This document shows, piece after piece, positions 25,019-31,849 of a DNA stretch of 64,000 bases (its first letter is position 1; the number at the start of each line of letters is the position of its first letter). Both the position numbers and the translations under genes were made by a program. The stretch spans positions 992,001 through 1,056,000 of the forward strand of contig NZ_BAAALH010000001.1 of NCBI RefSeq assembly GCF_039528175.1, given 5' to 3'. The notes beneath the pieces were generated by a model. It made no database searches. It was not told where the DNA came from and saw only the letters and a program-made list of their open reading frames with translations. The DNA comes from Citricoccus alkalitolerans (GTDB taxonomy: Bacteria > Actinomycetota > Actinomycetes > Actinomycetales > Micrococcaceae).

Positions 25019-26821
25019 GTGAGCGATCCCACCACCACCGGAAACACACCGATGGAGTCCGGCCTGACGCACCAGCTGGATGCGGCCAAGCGTCGCGCCT
25101 CCACCCTCGTGGAGAAAAACCGGACGCTCGAGTACCAGCTGCAGACCGCCGCCCGGAACAACCGCCGCATGGTCGACCTGCTGGAGGAGACCCGGGACGA
25201 GATCGCGACCCTCAAGGCTGCCCTGGAGCTGGACGGGGAGGCACCTTTCGCCTTCGCCACGGTTCTGGAGGTCCATCCGGCCCGCGAACCCGTCGAAGGC
25301 GTCGAGATCGCGGCGACGGTGCAGGGTGGCGTGGATGTCATCCACAACGGCCGCCGGATGCGGGTGACCGCATCACCCCTGCTGGATCCCGCCCGGATCA
25401 CCCCCGGCTCCGACGTGTTGCTGAACGAGTCCCTGACCATCGTGTCCGTGCTCGAGGCCGAACGGGCCGGGGAGCTGGTCCGGGTGAAGGAAACCATGGA
25501 CGACGGCCTGCTGGTCGTCGTCGGGCGGGGAGACGAGGAACGCGTGGTGCGCCGGTCGCACCGTCTCTCGGGTCAGCGCATCCGCGTGGGGGACGCCGTC
25601 ACCTATGACTCGCGGACCGGCCAGGCCCTCGACGTCGTCCCACTGAACGAGGTCCAGGACGTGGTCCTGGAGGAACTCCCGGATGTCAGTTATGAGGACA
25701 TCGGAGGCCTGCGGGACCAGATCGAACAGATCCGTGACTCCATCGAGATGCCCTTCCTGCACCCGGGCCTGTACCGCGAGCACGGCCTCAAGGCCCCCAA
25801 GGGCATCCTGCTCTACGGACCTCCTGGCACCGGCAAGACCCTGATCGCCAAGGCCGTGGCCTCCTCCCTGGCCGCCCGCTCCACTGAGGAGCGCCGCTCC
25901 TACTTCCTCAACATCAAAGGCCCTGAGCTGCTGAACAAGTACGTGGGGGAGACGGAGCGGCACATCCGCACCATCTTCGCCCGCGCCCGCGAGAAGGCCT
26001 CGGACGGCTACCCGGTCGTGGTGTTCTTCGACGAGATGGAGTCGTTGTTCCGCACCCGCGGCTCCGGCGTCTCATCGGACGTGGAGACCACGATCGTTCC
26101 CCAGCTCCTGGCCGAGATCGATGGCGTGGAACGCCTGGACAACGTCATCGTCATCGGCGCCTCGAACCGCGAGGACATGATCGATCCGGCGATCCTCCGC
26201 CCCGGCCGACTGGACGTGAAGATCCGTGTCTCCCGGCCGGACGCTGAGGGCGCCGCGGACATCTTCGGCAAATACCTCACCGCCGCCCTGCCTCTGCACG
26301 CCACCGAGCTGGAGCGGTACGGCAGCCGGGCTGACACCATCATGGCGATGATCGCCACCGTGACGGACCACCTGTTCACCCGCGGCCCCGAGACCGAGTA
26401 CCTCGAGGTCACCTACCTGGACGGCACCACCCGGACGCTGTACTTCGCCGATTTCACCTCCGGTGCCGTCATCGCGAACATCGTGGACCGGGCCAAGAAG
26501 AAGGCCATCAAGGACTACCTGTCCGCCGGTTCCGCCGAGGAGGCCAAGGGGCTGCGGACCGAGCACCTGGTGCAGGCCGTCCGGGAGGAGTTCACCGAGC
26601 AGGAGGACCTCCCGAACAACGCGTCCCCCGAGGAGTGGGCCCGGGTCTCCGGTCACCGCGGCGGACGGGTCGCCGGGATCCGCATGCTGATCCGCCATAG
26701 TTCCCCGGACTCCGCAGGCTCCCGCCCCACCTTGACCTCCACCGACCACACCCGCACTCCTGGCATCCCAGAGCACCCCGGCACGACGACGGCGAGCGCC
26801 TCCCAGCAGGAGTCACAGTGA
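25019..26821 (+). CDS. mpa: Proteasome-associated AAA ATPase Mpa/ARC
   Basis: This 600-aa hexameric AAA unfoldase recognises Pup-tagged proteins. The N-terminal coiled coil (about residues 18-70) binds Pup, two OB folds (about 75-230) form the central ring, and the AAA domain has Walker A GPPGTGKTLIAK (about 265) and Walker B VVVFFDEMESLF (about 333). The C-terminal end differs: after GGRVAGIRMLIRHS comes a 39-residue Ser/Thr/Pro-rich tail ending QQESQ. The GQYL tail that docks M. tuberculosis Mpa to the 20S proteasome is absent. The GTG start has AAAGG nearby. The stop overlaps the dop start (GTGA). Confidence 0.95.
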   Translation: MSDPTTTGNTPMESGLTHQLDAAKRRASTLVEKNRTLEYQLQTAARNNRRMVDLLEETRDEIATLKAALELDGEAPFAFATVLEVHPAREPVEGVEIAATVQGGVDVIHNGRRMRVTASPLLDPARITPGSDVLLNESLTIVSVLEAERAGELVRVKETMDDGLLVVVGRGDEERVVRRSHRLSGQRIRVGDAVTYDSRTGQALDVVPLNEVQDVVLEELPDVSYEDIGGLRDQIEQIRDSIEMPFLHPGLYREHGLKAPKGILLYGPPGTGKTLIAKAVASSLAARSTEERRSYFLNIKGPELLNKYVGETERHIRTIFARAREKASDGYPVVVFFDEMESLFRTRGSGVSSDVETTIVPQLLAEIDGVERLDNVIVIGASNREDMIDPAILRPGRLDVKIRVSRPDAEGAADIFGKYLTAALPLHATELERYGSRADTIMAMIATVTDHLFTRGPETEYLEVTYLDGTTRTLYFADFTSGAVIANIVDRAKKKAIKDYLSAGSAEEAKGLRTEHLVQAVREEFTEQEDLPNNASPEEWARVSGHRGGRVAGIRMLIRHSSPDSAGSRPTLTSTDHTRTPGIPEHPGTTTASASQQESQ

Positions 26822-28545
26822 CCCATGTGCCCACACCCCCTGACAGTGGGGCCGGCGTCGGGCCCGTGGTGGCGGACCGGCACGGGCTGGTCCCTGTCGA
26901 TGCCACGCTTCCGGCCGGACGCGACACCGCCGGGTGGGGAGTGCACCGGGTGATGGGCCTCGAGACCGAGTACGGCGTCCACGCCCCCGCCAACCCGGGT
27001 GCGGGGCATTCGGTGCTCTCCGTGGAGGTGGTCAACGCCTATGCGGACCTCGTGACCTCCGAAGGCGGGACCGTGGCGGGCACGGAATGGGACTACGGGG
27101 AGGAATCCCCGCTCGTGGACGCGCGCGGCTGGCGGCTGCCCCGCTCGGCTGCCCATCCCTCTCAGTTGACGGATCAGCCACTGATGGGCGCCGACGGCAG
27201 TCCCGTGCACCTGCTGACGAACCTGGTCCTGCCCAACGGGGCCCGCCTCTACGTGGACCATGCCCATCCCGAATACTCCTCACCCGAGACCACGAACCCG
27301 TTGGACGCCATGGTGTGGGACCAGGCGGGTGACCTGGTGGTGCTGGCCGCCTCGCAGCGCATCGCCGCAGCGCCGGGGGAGCCCCAGGTGCTGCTGTACA
27401 AGAACAACACTGACAACAAATCGGTGTCCTATGGCGCCCACGAGAACTACCTGGTGAGCCGCGGCCTGGACTTCGATGAGCTGGCACAGCGCCTGGTGCC
27501 GTTCTTCACGGCCCGGCAGGTGATCTGCGGGGCCGGCCGCGTCGGGCTCGGTGTCACAGGGGCGGGCCCCGGGTTCCAGATCAGCCAGCGGGCCGACTTC
27601 TTCGAGGAGCAGGTCGGCCTGGAGACCACCGTTCGGCGGCCCATCGTCAACACGCGGGACGAGCCACATGCCGATGCCGACCGGTACCGCCGGCTGCACG
27701 TGATCATCGGGGACGCCAATCTCTCTCAGTATGCGACGTGGCTGCGCTGCGGCATGACCGCCCTCGTGCTCTCCATGATCGAGCTCGGCACCGCGCCGGA
27801 CGTGGAACTCATGGACCCCGTGGCGGCCCTGCAGCGGATCAGCCACGATCCCACCCTGCAGGCCACCGTCACTCTGGTGCGTCCCCTGGAGGGTGCTGGC
27901 CCGAGCGGTCGCCGTGAGGCCACCGGACTGGAGATCCTGCGGGTCTATCTCGAGGCCGCCGAGCGGCACGTCCACCATTTCGGCATGGGGGACGAGGCCA
28001 CGCTGGACGTGCTGAACGCCTGGCGGGAGTCCATCGAGACCCTCGGGACCGATCCGGCCGCCATGGCCGACCGGCTGGACTGGGTGGCCAAGTACCAGCT
28101 GTTGTCCGGATACCGTCAACGCCACGGCCTGGACTGGGGCGATCCCCGCCTCGGCATGATGGACCTGCAGTATGCGGACCTGCGCCCGGACAAGGGGCTC
28201 TACCAGGCCATGCTGCGCCGTGGCTCGATCCGCCGGCTGGTGCCGGACGAGAGGATTCGCGATGCCGTCGGCTCGCCTCCGCGGGACACCCGGGCCTGGG
28301 CACGGGGCCGGACGGTGGATGTATTCGGACGTCATGTGGTCGGGGCCAGTTGGGATACTCTCCTGGTGCGAGAGGACGGCGAGGGTCCGCTCTACCGATT
28401 CCATCAGCGTGAACCGTTGGCCGGCTCGGCAGAACAGCTGTCCGGGGTGTTCGAGGAGCCGGCGGCGGAGGGCTCCTACGAGCAGCTGCTCGAGGCCTTG
28501 GCCCGAGTGCAGGCCGGCCCGCCACGGCGTCACGGACACCGCTGA
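26818..28545 (+). CDS. dop: Pup deamidase/depupylase Dop
   Basis: This carboxylate-amine ligase-like enzyme converts the C-terminal Gln of Pup to Glu and also removes Pup from substrates. Signature stretches are VMGLETEYGVH (ATP/metal-binding Glu residues), the Asp-containing YVDHAHPEYSSPET, LLYKNNTDNKSVSYGAHENY and PIVNTRDEPHADADRYRRLH. At 575 aa it is longer than M. tuberculosis Dop (about 500 aa), mostly through a 45-residue N-terminal extension. The GTG at 26818 overlaps the mpa stop; an internal start near 26950 would give the usual N-terminus, so the extension is not certain. It precedes pup, as is usual. Confidence 0.93.
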   Translation: MTHVPTPPDSGAGVGPVVADRHGLVPVDATLPAGRDTAGWGVHRVMGLETEYGVHAPANPGAGHSVLSVEVVNAYADLVTSEGGTVAGTEWDYGEESPLVDARGWRLPRSAAHPSQLTDQPLMGADGSPVHLLTNLVLPNGARLYVDHAHPEYSSPETTNPLDAMVWDQAGDLVVLAASQRIAAAPGEPQVLLYKNNTDNKSVSYGAHENYLVSRGLDFDELAQRLVPFFTARQVICGAGRVGLGVTGAGPGFQISQRADFFEEQVGLETTVRRPIVNTRDEPHADADRYRRLHVIIGDANLSQYATWLRCGMTALVLSMIELGTAPDVELMDPVAALQRISHDPTLQATVTLVRPLEGAGPSGRREATGLEILRVYLEAAERHVHHFGMGDEATLDVLNAWRESIETLGTDPAAMADRLDWVAKYQLLSGYRQRHGLDWGDPRLGMMDLQYADLRPDKGLYQAMLRRGSIRRLVPDERIRDAVGSPPRDTRAWARGRTVDVFGRHVVGASWDTLLVREDGEGPLYRFHQREPLAGSAEQLSGVFEEPAAEGSYEQLLEALARVQAGPPRRHGHR

Positions 28546-28591
28546 ATCCTCTCACCGATAGACACCCCCATCACCACCCCCAGGAGCGACC

Positions 28592-28795
28592 ATGTCACAG
28601 CAGTACGGCTCATCCTTCGAGCGCGAGGAAGACTCCGTCAACGGTCCTGACGCGGATCCCTCGCCAGCACCCACGGGCGCCGCGGGACAGACCAGCACCG
28701 CGGACTTGGACAGTCTGCTCGACGAGATCGACTCGGTGCTCGAGACGAACGCCGAGGAGTTCGTCAAGGGCTTTGTCCAGAAGGGCGGCCAGTAG
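28592..28795 (+). CDS. pup: Prokaryotic ubiquitin-like protein Pup
   Basis: This 67-aa intrinsically disordered tag has the conserved C-terminal helix region TADLDSLLDEIDSVLETNAE and the ending FVKGFVQKGGQ. The C-terminal Gln must be deamidated by Dop before PafA can attach it to lysines. An AGGAGC site lies 6-7 bp before the ATG. The distance to pafA is only 5 bp; prcB and prcA, which follow pup in mycobacteria, are not there. Confidence 0.97.
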   Translation: MSQQYGSSFEREEDSVNGPDADPSPAPTGAAGQTSTADLDSLLDEIDSVLETNAEEFVKGFVQKGGQ

Positions 28796-28800
28796 CCCGC

Positions 28801-30273
28801 ATGGACCGTAGGATCATGGGCGTCGAGACCGAATACGGCGTGCACTACTCCCATCCGCGAACACGGCCGCTGACGCCCGAGGAGGTCGCCCGGTACCTGT
28901 TCCGTCCCGTGGTCGAGTGGGGCCGTTCCTCCAACGTATTCGTCGCCAACGGCTCCCGGCTGTACCTGGACGTGGGGTCCCACCCGGAGTACGCCACCGC
29001 GGAGTGCTCCACCCTGGACGAGCTCGTGGCGGTGGACAAGGCCGGCGAGCGGGTCATGCAGGAACTGATCGATGAGGCCACCCGGCACATGAGGGCCGAC
29101 GGCTTCACCGGGACCATCTACCTGTACAAGAACAACGCGGACTCCGCAGGGAACTCCTACGGTTCCCATGAGAACTACCTGCTGAACCGCCGGACCGAGT
29201 TCCGCCGGCTGTCCGAGGCGCTGATCCCCTTCCTGATCACCCGGCAACTTGTCTCGGGGGCGGGCAAGGCCATCGGCACCCCCTCCGGGATCGGCGACGG
29301 AGGACAACCCGGAACCGACGGAACGGCGGGGGGACCGCCCGGAACCCCAGAACCCCACTTCGCCTTCTCCCAACGAGCAGACCACGTGATGGAGGGCATC
29401 TCCTCCGCCACCACCCGCTCCCGTCCTATCATCAACACGCGGGACGAACCCCATGCGGACGCCGCCGAGTACCGCCGTCTCCACGTGATCGTGGGGGATT
29501 CGAACATGTCCGAGACCACCCAGCTGGTCCGGTTCGGGGCCACCGACCTGCTGCTGCGCATGATCGAGGCCGGAACACCCCTGGGCGACCACCAGCTGGC
29601 CAACCCCATCCGGGCCATCCGACAGGTGTCCCACGACCTCACCGGAACCGCGCAGCTCGAGCTGCGCGACGGTGGGCACCGTTCGGCGCTGCAGCTGCAG
29701 CGTCACTACCTGGAGCAGGCCACCTCCTTCGTGCGGGACCAGGGACCCCACCATGATCGGGTGCCGGCCGTGCTCGATCTGTGGGAGCGCACGCTGGACG
29801 CCGTGGAGAGCGGGGACTATTCCCAGATCGACACCGAGATCGACTGGGCCATCAAGCACCGGTTCCTCTCCCGGTACGCCGCGAAGAACTCCCTGGGTTG
29901 GGATGCGCCACGGATCGCCCAACTCGACCTGTCCTACCACGACATCACGCCCCACCGTGGCCTGTTCTCGCTGCTGCAGTCACGCGGAGCCGCCGCACGA
30001 TTCCTGGACGATGCCGTTATCGAGGACGCGGTGGACAACCCGCCACCGTCCACGCGCGCTACCCTGCGGGGCCGGTTCATCCGCGCCGCGCGGGACGCGC
30101 GCCAGACCTACTCGGTCGATTGGACCCACCTGAAGCTCAACGACCGACCTCTCCAGGCCATCAGCATCAAGGACCCGTTCCAGACCGAGTCCGATCGGCT
30201 CGATGCGCTCCTCGGTCAGCTGCGCCACGCGGCAGGTGAAAAGCCCGACCCATCCAGCGTCTCTTCAGTCTGA
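28801..30273 (+). CDS. pafA: Pup-protein ligase PafA
   Basis: This 490-aa enzyme phosphorylates the C-terminal Glu of Pup and joins it to substrate lysines. Visible signatures are MGVETEYGVHYS, LYLDVGSHPEYATAECS (catalytic Asp), IYLYKNNADSAGNSYGSHEN and PIINTRDEPHADAAEYRRLH, followed by the C-terminal domain that binds the substrate side. M. tuberculosis PafA has about 450 aa; here a Gly/Pro-rich insert (nt 29275-29357, about 27 residues) lies between SGAGKAI and FSQRADHVMEG. The gene begins 5 bp after pup with no strong ribosome site, so it is probably coupled to pup. Confidence 0.96.
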   Translation: MDRRIMGVETEYGVHYSHPRTRPLTPEEVARYLFRPVVEWGRSSNVFVANGSRLYLDVGSHPEYATAECSTLDELVAVDKAGERVMQELIDEATRHMRADGFTGTIYLYKNNADSAGNSYGSHENYLLNRRTEFRRLSEALIPFLITRQLVSGAGKAIGTPSGIGDGGQPGTDGTAGGPPGTPEPHFAFSQRADHVMEGISSATTRSRPIINTRDEPHADAAEYRRLHVIVGDSNMSETTQLVRFGATDLLLRMIEAGTPLGDHQLANPIRAIRQVSHDLTGTAQLELRDGGHRSALQLQRHYLEQATSFVRDQGPHHDRVPAVLDLWERTLDAVESGDYSQIDTEIDWAIKHRFLSRYAAKNSLGWDAPRIAQLDLSYHDITPHRGLFSLLQSRGAAARFLDDAVIEDAVDNPPPSTRATLRGRFIRAARDARQTYSVDWTHLKLNDRPLQAISIKDPFQTESDRLDALLGQLRHAAGEKPDPSSVSSV

Positions 30274-30289
30274 CGTGACAAACTGGAGG

Positions 30290-30309
30290 GGCCGGGTGAT
30301 GGCCCGGCC
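30290..30309 (+). terminator. Hairpin between pafA and the FKBP lipoprotein gene
   Basis: GGCCGGG at 30290-30296 pairs with CCCGGCC at 30303-30309 around a 6-nt loop. There is no U-run after it, so it may be a partial terminator or an RNA-processing or stability element separating the pup genes from the FKBP genes. Confidence 0.35.
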
Positions 30310-30376
30310 TGGGTCTCACGCCCGCCGCCCTTCTCGCCCCGGGGTTCGACCCCGCCCCGAACTACCGAAGGATCCC

Positions 30377-31381
30377 ATGTCCCGCACCGTGTCCCGATCG
30401 CGCCGGTCTCGCACCGCCGCACCCCTGTCCCTGTCCCTCGTCGGAGCCTTGCTGTTGGCCGGCTGTGCCGCCCCGGAGCCACGTGGCGCCGGAGACATCG
30501 AGGCCTTGGAGCCCGTGTCACTGGAGCTCAACGAGGAAGGCGCCCCCGAGGTCACGGTGGACGGGGAGATCCAGGCCGAGGAGATCTCCTCGCGCGTGTT
30601 GAAGGACGGCGACGGCGCGGACGTCAATGACGGCGACATCGCCCTGGTGCAGACTGCCATCGTGGATCCGGCCTCCGGCGAGGTCACCGCCGAGAACTTC
30701 ACTCAGGGCTCCGAGGCCGTATTCCTCAACGACACCCTGAAGGAGGGCAATGACGTCCTGTACAACATGCTCGACCAGAACAAGGTCGGCGCGCAGATCT
30801 CCTTCTTCATGCCCGGAGCCCAGATGGGCCAGGGGGCCCCGGACCAGCTGATGGTCTTCCAGATCGCCGACGTCCGTCCGGCGCGCGCCGAGGGTGAATC
30901 CGTCGAGGTCACCGACGACTCCCTGCCGGCTGTCACGCTCAACGAGGACTCCGGCGAACCCGCCATCGCCGAACCCGAAGGGGATGCCCCGGCCGACCTC
31001 GTCGTACAGCCGCTCATCGAGGGCGACGGCGAGGAGGTCGGTGAGGGTGACCACGTCACCGTCCAGTACAAGGGCGTGAAGTGGTCCGACGGCGAGGAAT
31101 TCGACTCCTCTTGGTCGCGCGGTGAGCCTGCAGGATTCCCACTCAGTGGCGTCGTCGCCGGTTGGTCCGAGGGACTGCAGGGCCAGAAGGTCGGCTCCCA
31201 GGTGCTTCTTGTCGTCCCGCCGGAGATGGGTTACGGCGAAGAGGGCACCGAGGGAATCGGCCCCAATGAGACCCTCGTCTTCGTGGTGGACATCCTGCAC
31301 TCCATGGCCCCGGCCCAGCCCACCGAGGCACCGGAGTCGACCGAACCGGCCCCCTCAGAATCGGCCCCCGAGTCTGAGTAG
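30377..31381 (+). CDS. FKBP-type peptidyl-prolyl isomerase, lipoprotein
   Basis: This 334-aa protein is exported and lipid-anchored: an Arg-rich N-terminus is followed by the hydrophobic segment LSLSLVGALLLAGC, with lipobox LLAGC. Residues about 60-190 form a degenerate FKBP-like domain. The C-terminal domain (about 205-315) is a recognisable FKBP fold with GDHVTVQYKGVKWSDG, GEEFDSSW and VVPPEMGYGEEG. The last 25 residues are Pro/Glu/Ser-rich. The ATG has GAAGGA 5 bp upstream. It would assist folding of secreted proteins at the outer face of the membrane. Confidence 0.87.
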   Translation: MSRTVSRSRRSRTAAPLSLSLVGALLLAGCAAPEPRGAGDIEALEPVSLELNEEGAPEVTVDGEIQAEEISSRVLKDGDGADVNDGDIALVQTAIVDPASGEVTAENFTQGSEAVFLNDTLKEGNDVLYNMLDQNKVGAQISFFMPGAQMGQGAPDQLMVFQIADVRPARAEGESVEVTDDSLPAVTLNEDSGEPAIAEPEGDAPADLVVQPLIEGDGEEVGEGDHVTVQYKGVKWSDGEEFDSSWSRGEPAGFPLSGVVAGWSEGLQGQKVGSQVLLVVPPEMGYGEEGTEGIGPNETLVFVVDILHSMAPAQPTEAPESTEPAPSESAPESE

Positions 31382-31384
31382 TCT
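31379..31384 (+). promoter_or_regulatory. Candidate -10 box before the cytoplasmic FKBP gene
   Basis: TAGTCT overlaps the stop of the lipoprotein gene, 62 bp upstream of the next ATG. A start near 31391 would give a leader with the strong GGAAGGAAG ribosome site. Confidence 0.3.
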
Positions 31385-31446
31385 GGGACGGACCGCAGTG
31401 TCAAGCGGAACTGATCTGTACCCGACCTTCTGGAAGGAAGAAACCC

Positions 31447-31842
31447 ATGTCCTTCGGACAGCGCAATTATGACCGCACCCGCCCGGAGATCGATTTCCCC
31501 GGTGACAACCCGCCGGAAGAGCTGGTCATCGAGGACATCGCCGAGGGCTCCGGCCAGGCCGTCGAAGCCGGCGACCGGGTCTCCTGCCATTACCTCGGAG
31601 TGGCCTGGTCCACCGGTGCCGAATTCGATGCCTCCTGGAACCGCGGCCAGCCACTGGACTTCCAGGTCGGCGTCGGCCAGGTCATCAAGGGCTGGGACGA
31701 CGGCCTGCTGGGCATGAAGCTCGGTGGCCGACGCCGTCTCGAGATCCCGCCGAACCTGGCCTACGGGGACAGCGGCGCCGGCGGCGAGATCGGCCCGGGC
31801 GAGACGCTGATCTTCGTGGTGGACCTCGTCGGGATCAACTGA
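31447..31842 (+). CDS. FKBP-type peptidyl-prolyl cis-trans isomerase
   Basis: This compact 131-aa cytoplasmic FKBP isomerises peptidyl-prolyl bonds. The single domain has GDRVSCHYLGVAWSTGAEFD, FQVGVGQVIKGWDDGLLGMK and LEIPPNLAYGDSGAG, with the aromatic and Asp residues of the FK506-binding pocket in place. There is no signal peptide. A strong GGAAGGAAG site precedes the ATG. It lies between the lipoprotein FKBP and pafBC, with 7 bp to the latter. Confidence 0.93.
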   Translation: MSFGQRNYDRTRPEIDFPGDNPPEELVIEDIAEGSGQAVEAGDRVSCHYLGVAWSTGAEFDASWNRGQPLDFQVGVGQVIKGWDDGLLGMKLGGRRRLEIPPNLAYGDSGAGGEIGPGETLIFVVDLVGIN

Positions 31843-31849
31843 ACCCACC

